From: Paracentrotus lividus
Lineage: Eukaryota > Echinodermata > Echinoidea > Camarodonta > Echinidae
Direction: 5' to 3'
NCBI GenBank assembly: GCA_940671915.1
Contig: CALNVZ010003430.1
Location: 21,281,208 to 21,345,207, forward strand
DNA: 64,000 nt
Shown here piece by piece: positions 11,018 through 20,923 of this stretch. Both the position numbers and the translations under genes were made by a program. The notes beneath the pieces were generated by a model that saw only the letters and a program-made list of their open reading frames with translations, was not told the DNA's origin and made no database searches. Every line of letters starts with the position of its first letter. Position 1 is the first letter of the stretch.

Positions 11018-14000
11018 GTAAGCAAAGTCAAATACAATTTACAGGACATGGCAGTTCTTTGAAGCAGTTGAATTAAAAAATATAGCTTATTTCTTATCAT
11101 TGAAATGTGGGGAACAGTAATACAAAAGTAATACATTTTATTGTAATGCATAGATCTGAGAATTGGTGTGTGCTGTAAGGTTTTAGAATCACCAGAATGA
11201 CAAGAAATTAACTTGATTTTGCTGAGAGTCACATAAACTTCACACATATCTGCAGGTATGTGCAGGTATGGGACCACACACAAAGTTTCAGCCTGAACTG
11301 CCCAAATGTTGACGATCTCATATGAACAGGACCAGACATGGCTGAAGACTCCTGTTATTGTAATATATCAACAATTTTTCAATGAATTCCTTTGATACAG
11401 AATAAATAGACGAAGCAGCAGCTCGGCCAAGAAGAAGTGGCAATGGGCGTTCCAGCAAGTGAGATTGATGAACGACCCTTGGCAGGAGTTTCACCTTGAG
11501 GATCTGGAAGTGGAGACGGCCGTTAGACATCGATACAACGCAGTTGACAAGACGTGGTTCCAGGATGAGGTTCAGGTCAAGGTCAGCTCAGAGGTCAGTT
11601 CATGATTCTTTTGACCTATCTGATTTAATCCATTCCTAATATAATGAATGAGGAAACAAGAACATAGCCCCTCAAATCGTCTATACCCGCCTTTCAGCTT
11701 TGGTCTCAAACTGCAGGCATTTATTTTTTTTTTTTGCATACATTGTGGAGGTGTTTTTATTGTATGTTCTGGAAATATTTTCCGCTCTCACTGTGTGTAG
11801 ACTTGGAACACGAGATTGATTTGACGAAGTTGCAGCCAAAGAAATCGCGAATTTTCTATACCTAAAATTGCAAAATTTTCTGCGGGAGGGGAAACCCCCG
11901 AACCCACCCCCAGGAAGTTCGGTCGCTACGCTCCCTCGCTGGTAGCAATTTTCCTCTTTTTTTTTGTTGAAATTTCTCTGTCTCATGCCTGAACTGGCTC
12001 TCCCTTTTTTTTAGCAAATTGTATCAAATCTACTTATGAATAATTTTCATGCCATTGTGGGTAACTAAAGTTAATATTATTTTATTGTATTTTTTTTTTG
12101 TTGGGGGGGGGGGGGGGGGGAGGGGACTGATACTGGTCTGTTGTCCATGTGGCTAGGAAAGTACTGTATGTGCACTTTATTGTCAAAATTCAATCTACTT
12201 TTGTTATTATGTTGTCAGGGGGAGAGCAGAAGGAAAGAAAAATATTTCTTTAAAAGTTGCCTCTTCTTAATTGTCTTTCCATGCAGGCTTTCGCACATGG
12301 CGCTATGAGGGAGTGCTTCAGGATGTAAGTTCAAATGTATTTCAAAATCATTTCTGATAACTGTTGTCTCATTTTGTGTATCTTAGCTCTAACTTATAGC
12401 CCTCAGTGGCTGCCCCCTCCAGCATTATTGCACATGTACTTGCCTTGTAACCAACCAAATTCTCCCATTCACCTTCTTTTTTTTTTATGAGCTCTTCTGT
12501 TTGTAGAAATCTTAACTAGGTTGGTCTTTATAGGGTTATGAATGGATAATTTCTGTTCACTTTGTTTAGCTGCCATGTCATCAATACTGTTATCGATTTC
12601 TTCTTTTGTTGTTTATAATTTTAATGTGGAAAATAACCTGGCTTAAATATTCATATTATAAAGGAAAATGCTGTAAAAACAACAACAACAACCGATTCTC
12701 AATCTGATCTCTCTAATATAGGAAGAAGAAGTCCAATTTCAGCAAGCATCATGACTGGAAGCACGCAGGTAACTTTGTTGCCAAGCGCTACATGGAGTCA
12801 GTCGACAGGGACGTCTACTTTCAAGATGTCCGCCTTCAAATGGATGCTAAGATCTGGGGAGAGGAATTCAACCGCCATAATCCACCCAAAAAGGTAAGCC
12901 GCCATTGCACCTAACTTGGATGGAATACATGAAATTATGGTTCTTTCGTCGCAATGCATGATGGGATAGAATTCTAGTACAATTGGCCCATTGCAGTGCC
13001 TACCACTGTGTAGAATGTTGTGAATGCTAGACCAGTGCCAATCTGTGTAAGTGGGATGGGCGGTAATGAAAGTAATTTATATAAATTTATAGATAAGGAT
13101 TTATTGGCCTGGAGGAGGAGGAATTATGTTGTGGATGATCGTGAATGACCAATAATGTCTTTTATGTGTACTGTAAGAAGATGAAGATAATATGACTAAC
13201 GGGTGAAAAGTGAGGGTTTTATTAGTTTTAAGTTACTTTAATAAAGAAAAAAAGAGTGATTAGAGAACATGGCCGGTTAGTAGAGACATTCGGATAAATG
13301 ATGACCGTATGAGCATTTGTGGATTGTAGTATGTTAAATTCTTCACTTGTAAATACTTGTCGGTTTTCCAGTTTTTGTTGCAAGAAGGATTTTACTTGAT
13401 TTAAACCTATTTTAAAATTTTTTTTCCATCTATAGGTGGATATCTTTCAGATGTCAATCTTAGAGTTCATGAATCGTCCTGGCAAACCGCTTTATCATCT
13501 TGAGAGTTATATAGAGGGTAAATACATCAAATACAACTCAAACTCGGGATTCGTTAGAGACGAAGCACTCAGACAAACACCACAGGTATTTATACTATTG
13601 ATTTCATTCTATTTTATTTCAATTTATTTATATTCCTTTTGTATAAATATAAAAGTATTTACAAATAATTTATTGAGAACTGCCACTATTCGTTTTCTGT
13701 CCCCTCTATTGGAACTTTTTAAGAAGAGTTAAAAGACTGTTTTATTCAATCTGTGATGAACCTTGTAGAATGCTGTGAAACTCTTCTTGAGTAAGAGGGC
13801 AATATAAATAAATTTATTATATTGTTTATATGGTAAAACATATGTGGTAATCATAAAAGCCAAGTCGCTTGTTTCGATGATTCTCTGAATATTTTAACCA
13901 AAATACTGAAAAAGTTAGTGTTATTTTTCAAAGCATGTTCTGTTCAACAACATTCAAATAATGTGTGTTTATAGATTAAAACAAATGTGTTATTATCAAT

Positions 14001-17000
14001 AATCAGTTATCATTCAAGTAGTCATGAAATATGGTTTATCTTTTTAAAAAAATTTGGCTAGTAAAAAAGAACCTGATATAAAGAATAAAAGTATGGTTTT
14101 AAGTCCAAGGAAAGTGTTATTCCAGGCACTGCATGATTTTGACTTTTAATATAAATTTTGTAGTGCATTAATGAAGATGCCCTTATCCATACACCATGTT
14201 TATGGTGTCAAAGCAAAGATCTTGCTATTTTCAGCTAAATGGGGGATAATTTTGAGACCCCAGAAGTTCATGTAAAGTACACGTACCACAGGAGTGTTCA
14301 GTATTTGATAACTTTCTTGATCTTGTCTTGTTACCATGCAGGCATTCAGCCACTTTACATTTGAGAGGTCGGGTCACAAGCTCATTGTAGTAGACATTCA
14401 AGGTGAGAGTTGAGACAATAGCCTCGCGGTCAATTCCAAATAATAATTTAATGATTACGTTTAGCGCTAGAATTAACACCAAAGCTAATCCAAAACCTAC
14501 AATGACATCCTATCTTAACCCTGAACCTAAGCCACTCCATCTCAAACAAAATAAAGCCCCCCAAAGTAAATATGGCTGAATCAACGCCACCATTTAATTG
14601 TATTTATTATTATATCTTTTTTTAAATGTGTTGACGATAAGTACAAAGCTTCTCAAATTCACACTTGAACCTGATCCTAACCCTACAAATAAAGCTGGTA
14701 GCACTTATTGCTTAATCATATTATGCCTTGTTTTCAAGGTGTTGGTGATCTGTACACCGATCCTCAAATCCACACTTCTACTGGCATTGAGTATAATGAA
14801 ACTTATCCTAACCCTAACAGAAAATCATTTTGCAGCCCTGATCCTAACCCAACATTTTAGATGAAATATAGCCCAGAGAATTATTGCTTATTTATATCAA
14901 TTTTTTTTTTAAAGGTGTTGGAGATCTGTACACCGATCCTCAAATCCACACTTCTACTGGCAAGGAGTATAACGAAGGCAACTTAGGATGTAGGGGAATG
15001 GCTCTCTTCTTTGCCACCCATGCATGCAATCAGATCTGTGACCATCTAGAGTTGACCCCATTTGACCTTCATCATTCAGAGGTCACCGACCATGAGAAAT
15101 ATGTGAAGCTGCAGGTGAGAAGACGTCTGTCAAAAAGCTGTTATGCAATGTAGTCTGTTATGATGAGAAAGGACACAAGATTTTATTTTTGATATAATAA
15201 CAACAATAATAATAGTTGTAATTATTATTATTAATAATAATGAATCTGATAAACATTAGCCTGTTCAGTTTAAACATAACCAGAAATAAGCAATATTGGT
15301 AACTGGATTTATACCAGTATATTTAAGTAGCCTGTATAGTGCATGTCTAGAAAGCAGAATAAATTAGTTAATTAATTTTCGGGCAGCATTGTGGTGATGG
15401 ATATAATCTGCTAGTAATAGTGATAATATTTAATAACAATAACACTGATAATCAGGATTTATATCATGGTAAAAACAATTGTCTTTGTGCTTTTCACATT
15501 ATGTGCACCACCCCCACTTCATGACAAATATTTTATCTTAAATTTTAATTTTGTATTATATTATCATTATTCGTTAGTTCGTCCAAAATAAAAAATCCAA
15601 TTGTAATGAGTATTACCAAAATTGTGAAATTATCTATTCATGAATGTCCCAGACTAGTCCAAAATCACAAAAATATATGTACTAAAAAAATATTGGCTCA
15701 TGCAGTTTATGGGCAATTATAACACCTTTCCCACACTCAGATCTCTTATGTAATTTTTTAAAATGAGCAGTTTGTACACAAGCTCCTCTATCTGAAGTAA
15801 TGCTTGATAAATCTCTACTGATGTTTTTCCTGATCCCCAGAAAAGTTCTGAGACCATCTGCCGAAGTACGGTGAACCGGGTGTTCAAGCCTCGTGCCAGG
15901 CCCTCCATCTCCCCTCTGGACATGACGCAGTTTGTCGTCTTGGAACGGTCCACCTCTATGATGTCCACTGGGTCCACCGGCTCTAGTGTGGTCCTGTCCC
16001 CGCTTGCCGAGTCGCCTCCCGAAGATTTCGCTCCCGTTTTCCGCCCCAAGCGCATTTCCTTCCAGGAGCTCCCTTCATCGCCAGATGACGTTGCTATGTC
16101 GATGTCTCCTCCACCAAACATGCTGGATCACGTCAGGAAGCAGGCAAGGTTTAGGATGGACTCGGAGAGCGAGACGCTGTCAAATGTAAGACCTTTTAGG
16201 AGATTTTTAAACTTTCTTCTGGATCTAAAAGGAAAAAAAAAAAAACTCACTCTTTCAGCTATAAATGCTAATTGCAAACTTTTAGGTCGTCAGACAGAAA
16301 TCGCCTATGCTTTTTAAGCTAATCTGTCTTTTTGATTGCTGAGATATTAATGACTGAATTTCACCTTTTACAAAATTCTTGTTTTGCCATTTTAAAACCC
16401 ATTAACCCTAATTTGCCCAGGCTCTTTTTGAAAACGACTAATTTAATGAAATCTATTATTAGTTTTTGTGGTTTAGTCAAGTTTTAATGCCATTGCAGAT
16501 GAGCTTTACGAGTTTTCAGAAGAACATTAAATGTTCCCCCTTGTCTGGTTCGATACTGCCAATCTTCAATGGGCTGTAGACTGCATCACAAATAATGATA
16601 ATAATGATATTGGGTATTTTTATAGCGCCATTTCCATCATGCAAAACGCTCAAAATTTATGTGCAATGTACAATCAGATATTAAGAATCCTTCACAAAAT
16701 AGGATGCAATAAATGTCATCATGAAGGGAAGTACAGAGGGTCCTGAGTGCTTTTTAAGTGCTCCGGGGGAATAGGTATTGAGGGGAATTTACCCTAAGCC
16801 CCCTTTTACTTGAAATGCCAGGGTCATACGTTCATGTTATTTTGACACTGCTTGTTGGATGTTTGTTTCAACAGGATGAAGAAAAAAGGGCCAAATTTCT
16901 GGAAAGAAATGTGAATCACAGACCATCCTGTGTGAACTTGGAGGTACAACTGAGGAAGAATCTTATGATGAATAACACTGGAGGCTCTATTTTGGGACAG

Positions 17001-19971
17001 GTAACTTTTGTGATGGTGGTGGTGGTGGTTGTCCTAGTGGTGGTGATGATGATGATGATGATGATGATGGTAGTGGTGATGGATGAAAATGATGATACAA
17101 TGTTGATCATGATGATGGTGGTACTTGTGGTGATGATGAGGATGATAATGATGATGCTATAATGTTGATAATGACGGTGTTGGTAGTGATGATGATGACG
17201 AAGGTGTTGATGATAATAAAGATGATGTGGCGGTGGTTGTTTCAGTGAAGATAAGGATGATCATATGATGTCGATTGTGAAGGTAGTGGCGGTGAGGATG
17301 ATGATGATGATGATTATAAAGTTGATGATCATCATGATGAAGAAGAACTGTGAGGTTCAACTAAGGAAGAATCCTACGATAAATAACATGGGAGTCTGCA
17401 TGCTATGATTGGTAGCTATAACAAGGATCAAGATAATGAAAGCATTGAAGAAAATGGTGATGTCATGTTGAAAGGAGAATAAACTCCAAAATTGAATTCC
17501 AAATGTGCATATTTTTAAACATTGAACTTTCTATAAAGCAATGTATACTGAAAAAAGGTCATAATGAAGAAGAACTAGGAGGTTCAGCTGTTAAGAGGTT
17601 CAAATGTGTATATTCTTAAAGAATGAACATTGCATAAATGAAAATGTATATATGATTGCTCTAAAAAAAATGGGTCTTAGAGGAGAGCCTTTTCCTCTAA
17701 CTTCTCTATTAACTAAACTTTGCAGATCCATCTGGACATGGCCAAGTACCACGAGATTGGTCGTTTCGCTCCCGATGATAACAGCCGTAACATGGAGGCT
17801 GCCCTCTTTCATCTTCGTCATGGAGCAGACTGCGGGGTACTGGAAGCCATCATAGCTCTAGCAAGGATCTGTCTACAGCTCACCCACGACGTTCTCGTCG
17901 AGGTGTCTGTGCCGGTATGTTGAATCATTGTATTATTTATGTATTTCATCTTATTTGTTTGGTAACCTGGGAACATGTCGGGAACATGTTGGGATAGATT
18001 GACCAATGAGATGACAGAATTTAATAAAAGATAAAAGGTTGTACATTAAGGCCCTGCACATGCGGATGTAATGCATGTAATCATTAGAAAGGGGAATCAA
18101 TTCAGTATTGAAAATAAATTATTTTCTTATATTAATTTGTAAATAACAAATTGCTACTCATTAATTCAATTTGAAATGCATTTAGCATCATTTATGAACA
18201 CAATTCGTAACTATATAGAATGTGTCAAAAAAAATATTCAATAAACTTCTGGACACTGGGAACTTTTCTAACTTGCCTGTTTAAATGTTGGAAAAGCTCA
18301 CTCAGTAGATATGACCTGTGGGTATGACGTGACATGCAATATTTTCACTTCGCACAAAAAAGTTTTACAATCGTTAGTCAAAGGAAGTGGAGTTGATTCA
18401 AATGAAATATTGAAGAAATGGCTTCCCCAACCAATTTGTTTGTGTTTTCCTTTTTCTTGCAGAAAAATGATGATTATGATAATGAGGGAATGGACTACAT
18501 GGAGATGGCTGCTGAAGCAGGGGACCGGGCAGCCATATTGTTTGTAGCCAGAGCATACGACACTGGCCTCAACCTGGGTAGTGCTAGGTAAGGCCATCAA
18601 ACCTGTAGCAGTAACATTAACGATGACATCTCTTCTTTGAATTTGAAATTTGATGTTGGGTTTGAAATTGGAAAAAAGCACAGATTTGAAATTGAAAAAA
18701 AAAAAAAATTGAGATTGGGTTAGAAATTGGATTTTGGATTGCAATGTAGATTGAAACGAGAATAAAGAATAGGATTTGAATTGAAATTGGAATTGGAATG
18801 CTGTTTGAAATTAAGATTGGAATTTATATTGGCTTTGAAATTCAAATGAGATATGATATTGGAATCAAGTTTCAAATAAGAATTGGACTTGAATTTGAAT
18901 TTTGAAGTGGGAAGAGAACTGAAATTGTGATTGGGATGGGAATTGATATTAGAGTTGAAATTCAAACGAGGTGTGATATGTGAATCATGTTTGAAATAAA
19001 AATTGGGATTGAAATAAAAATCTAAATTGGGGTTTGCATTGAACATTAGATTGGAATGGGACAAGATATTGGAGTTGAAATTCATATGAGATATGGGAAT
19101 CAAGTATGAAATAATAATTTGGATTGAAATGAAATATGAAGTGGAATGGGAATTGAAATTGTTATTGGAATTGGACAAGATATTGGAGTTGAAATTCAAA
19201 TTGGAATAAGAAATTCAAACTGGAATTTATGAAGTTTCAAAAGTTCAAATTCATCTCCCGTTTCATTCCAACAGGCAGCGATCATGGTTAGAGGCTATGC
19301 ATTGGTACGAGGAAGCGGTTGCCAATGACAACACTGATGAGGATGGAAGCTTTGATTCCACAATGGACGATCCCAACTATCTTATCCAAGCTAAGATGGC
19401 CGAGATGCACCGGGCTGGTGGTCCAGACCTCGATAAGAATCCTGAGAAAGCTGGTCAGTATAGACATTCAAATCAGTTGCAAATAGGTAGCAGCCAATCA
19501 GGATTCTTGTTGCATCTAGAACTTAGAATAAAAGTCTCAAGTCCATTAGAATGATTGCTTTCAACTCTTTATGTTGCTGGGTGCCGATCTCTGGTACTGT
19601 GTAAGCAAATATTTTTTGAGATTTTGCACTAGTAAGGGAAATTTTCAGATTGAAGATTGAAGAGGAAATTGTAGCGAGGATGGATTCATTTAACTCTCAA
19701 AATATAAAAACCAAAGTGCGATTTACAAATTATTATTTTTATTATTAAAGCTGTAGCCCCCTGGATGCTCACTTTAAAAGCATTTAATTGCTTCCTTATC
19801 AGTCCTACATACGCCAATCAATCAATAAATCAATCAAATATCATAATTCTATTTTCAGCTGAATTGTACAATGAAGCCGCAGAGGGTGCAATCGCTGCCA
19901 TGAAGGGTCGCCTCTCCAACAAGTACTACATGCTCGCTGAGGAGTGTTACGGTGAGATGGAGGAGGAGTAA
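10818..19971 (+). CDS. EEF2K: Eukaryotic elongation factor 2 kinase, 13 coding exons, 696 aa
   Basis: This atypical alpha-kinase phosphorylates eEF2 and slows translation elongation when activated by Ca2+/calmodulin in the cytosol. Coding exons: 10818-11017, 11401-11593, 12287-12324, 12722-12893, 13436-13585, 14342-14402, 14915-15114, 15841-16185, 16875-17000, 17726-17914, 18463-18587, 19275-19453, 19859-19971. They sum to 2091 bp with every phase compatible and every intron GT-AG. Visible parts are a calmodulin-binding segment KKKWQWAF (residues 77-84), the ATP lysine in VAKRY (K165), VVDIQGVGDLYTDP (D269, D279), zinc ligands H255, H307, C309 and C313, a Ser/Pro-rich linker (about 339-495) and a C-terminal SEL1-like helical repeat region (about 496-690). 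The family is recognised from near-identical kinase-domain stretches in vertebrate eEF2K. Human eEF2K is 725 aa, so this looks full length and intact. The start has a strong context and an acidic, Ser-rich N-terminus follows. Confidence 0.96.
11401..11593 (+). CDS. EEF2K: EEF2K coding exon 2 (calmodulin-binding segment)
   Basis: Follows gatacag and ends gag|gtcagt. It encodes KKKWQWAFQQVRLM, then DPWQEFHLEDLEVETAVRHR, the conserved entry to the alpha-kinase domain. The tryptophans W80/W82 sit where the family has its calmodulin anchor. Confidence 0.94.
12287..12324 (+). CDS. EEF2K: EEF2K coding exon 3 (38-bp microexon)
   Basis: Encodes AFAHGAMRECFR, the glycine-containing nucleotide-binding turn of the alpha-kinase fold. 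It is flanked by ttccatgcag and gtaagt and ends in phase 2. Confidence 0.93.
12722..12893 (+). CDS. EEF2K: EEF2K coding exon 4 (ATP-lysine exon)
   Basis: Encodes NFVAKRYMESVDRDVYFQDV with the ATP-contacting lysine (K165 here), then IWGEEFNRHNPPKK. Donor gtaagc follows in phase 0. Confidence 0.95.
13436..13585 (+). CDS. EEF2K: EEF2K coding exon 5
   Basis: Encodes RPGKPLYHLESYIEGKYIKY and NSNSGFVRDEALRQTPQ, strongly conserved kinase-core sequence. 150 bp, phase 0 at both ends. Confidence 0.96.
14342..14402 (+). CDS. EEF2K: EEF2K coding exon 6
   Basis: Encodes AFSHFTFERSGHKLIVVDIQ. H255 is a zinc ligand and D269 the catalytic-core aspartate by family alignment. It ends in phase 1. Confidence 0.95.
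14590..14803 (+). pseudogene. Partial duplicate copies of the start of EEF2K exon 7
   Basis: 14739-14803 repeats the first about 62 bp of the true exon at 14915, with its own ttttcaag acceptor and an intact frame (VGDLYTDPQIHTSTG), before diverging into cctaaccctaac-type sequence. A second, more decayed copy lies at about 14627-14672 (aaatgtgttgacgataagtac and ctcaaattcacactt). Both lack the zinc-ligand half of the exon, so neither could replace it. Confidence 0.8.
14915..15114 (+). CDS. EEF2K: EEF2K coding exon 7 (catalytic and zinc site)
   Basis: Encodes GVGDLYTDPQIHTSTG, NLGCRGMALFFATHACNQIC and LELTPFDLHHSE. H307, C309 and C313 complete the structural zinc site and D279 is the second core aspartate. 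Acceptor aaag and donor gtgaga. Confidence 0.96.
15841..16185 (+). CDS. EEF2K: EEF2K coding exon 8 (regulatory linker)
   Basis: Begins KSSETICRS, which aligns with the segment carrying the main autophosphorylated threonine in vertebrates, then a Ser/Pro-rich linker with RPSISP and PKRISF sites that look like kinase targets. 345 bp, phase 0. Confidence 0.92.
16600..16800. repeat. Dispersed tatagcgcc-type repeat in EEF2K intron 8
   Basis: A (taa/atg)-rich stretch leads into gggtatttttatagcgccat, ending near ctttttaagtgctccgg. The same gcgcc...aggcgctta theme appears at 53890-53955. The pattern is typical of short interspersed repeats in deuterostomes; the exact family is not known. Confidence 0.45.
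16875..17000 (+). CDS. EEF2K: EEF2K coding exon 9
   Basis: Encodes NLEVQLRKNLMMNN and GGSILGQ, matching the helix that precedes the SEL1-like region in the family. 126 bp, phase 0. The donor is followed directly by a trinucleotide-rich repeat. Confidence 0.92.
17011..17345. repeat. (GAT/GTG)n microsatellite in EEF2K intron 9
   Basis: An imperfect trinucleotide array of gatgat and gtggtg units covers most of the first half of the intron. It creates long Met/Val-rich or His/Thr-rich open frames that are not genes. Confidence 0.85.
17726..17914 (+). CDS. EEF2K: EEF2K coding exon 10 (SEL1-like region)
   Basis: Encodes IHLDMAKYHEIGRF, AALFHLRHGADCGVLEAI and LALARICLQL-type helices (here IALARICLQL). 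Acceptor tttgcag, donor gtatgt, 63 codons. Confidence 0.95.
18463..18587 (+). CDS. EEF2K: EEF2K coding exon 11
   Basis: Encodes MDYMEMAAEAGDRAAILFVA, a SEL1-like repeat unit, ending in phase 2 at ctag|gtaagg. Confidence 0.95.
18620..19245. repeat. Degenerate ttgaaattgg minisatellite in EEF2K intron 11
   Basis: About 600 bp is built from short variants of ttgaaattgg, gaattgg and gagttgaaattca. The low-complexity sequence is open on the minus strand for 159 codons (Asn/Ser/Phe-rich), but this is a by-product of the repeat. Confidence 0.85.
19275..19453 (+). CDS. EEF2K: EEF2K coding exon 12
   Basis: Encodes SWLEAMHWYEEAV and NYLIQAKMAEMHRAGG, matching the C-terminal substrate-targeting region of eEF2K. 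Ends in phase 1 at gtcagt. Confidence 0.94.
19859..19971 (+). CDS. EEF2K: EEF2K coding exon 13 with stop
   Basis: Encodes YNEAAEGAIAAMKGRLSNKY and the end AEECYGEMEEE, closely matching the conserved C-terminus needed for eEF2 phosphorylation in the family. Stop TAA at 19969-19971. Confidence 0.95.
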
Positions 19972-20148
19972 ACAGGCACAGCCTCATCACACCAGTCAGG
20001 TATAATGTATTCATCCGCCAGTGTAACTGAACCAGTTTCCTGACCAGAAAAAGGCATGTTTTGTCCCTTTGTTTATTTGTTTTTATGTCCTATCTCTTTA
20101 AAAGAAATCTTTTTGGCAAGAACATGTCTGGACATTGTACTTGCAAGA

Positions 20149-20154
20149 AATAAA
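20149..20154 (+). terminator. First candidate EEF2K poly(A) signal
   Basis: A canonical aataaa lies 178 bp after the stop codon, with T- and GT-rich sequence downstream (ttatttgtgaagatttgt). Confidence 0.4.
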
Positions 20155-20793
20155 ATTATTTGTGAAGATTTGTAGGATCAAGCTCTTTACTTCATGAAAA
20201 TTAATGCATTATCTTACTACATCTCTTTTTAAAATCTATTCTCTTCCTGAAACCGACTTTTTAAAGGCTCACTGATACATTCCTATTTTTATACTTTTAT
20301 TTTCACTGCAATCACTTTTTTTTTTGTTTCAAGTGCAAATTGGCAACTATTCTTCTGTCACAGCACAACTACTTTGTAGTATTTCATGTGTAATAGTTCT
20401 CAGCAATTGGTATTTGGGTTTAGCAAAGAAAATGAATGTTGAAGTACTTGGAACTGCAACACAGATTTTAGTTGCTTCATAGGTTTTAGACAAGGTTGTT
20501 TGAATGTATCACCATGTAATAACACATTCTAGATACAGTGCAGAATATTGGGACTTCAATACAGATAAGCTGAATTTGTAAAATGATATAGCCTAATGAT
20601 GACAAGTTGGCTGGATCATTTGTCATTTTAAGGTCGATTTAGATTTGTTTCGTCAAATCTAAATTTGTCTCTTACTATGGTTGGTGGCAGCAGCCATTGA
20701 ATTGATAATATCTTGTGATGTGTGTTCTAATAATATGCCACATTCAACGAGATATCAAAGTGGCAATGTTTAGGTTTATGTTTTGATTATGAT

Positions 20794-20923
20794 TACAGTA
20801 CCGCCTGAGATCAGCGTCACAGTTGATTGCAATCAAATGACATCATCCCTATTCACTTTGTGTACATCTACACTTTGTGTATGATTGCAATCAGCTGTGA
20901 CGTTGATTTCAGGCGGTACTGTA
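20794..20923. mobile_element. Foldback (MITE-like) element, 130 bp
   Basis: tacagtaccgcctgagatca pairs with the reverse complement of tgatttcaggcggtactgta, and cgtcacagttgattgcaatc pairs with gattgcaatcagctgtgacg. The arms are nearly 50 bp. It lies in the possible EEF2K 3'UTR, so a long transcript would carry a strong hairpin. Confidence 0.9.

Noticed and set aside
15717-16121. 134-codon open frame on the minus strand
   Set aside because: It is the antisense of EEF2K exon 8, whose plus-strand frame is supported by homology and splice phase.
16916-17360. Open frames rich in Met/Val, Thr/Ile or His in the EEF2K intron 9
   Set aside because: They are translations of the (GAT/GTG)n microsatellite.
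18720-19199. 159-codon open frame on the minus strand, rich in Asn, Ser and Phe
   Set aside because: It lies wholly within the degenerate ttgaaattgg minisatellite of EEF2K intron 11. The openness comes from the repeat and no domain is visible.
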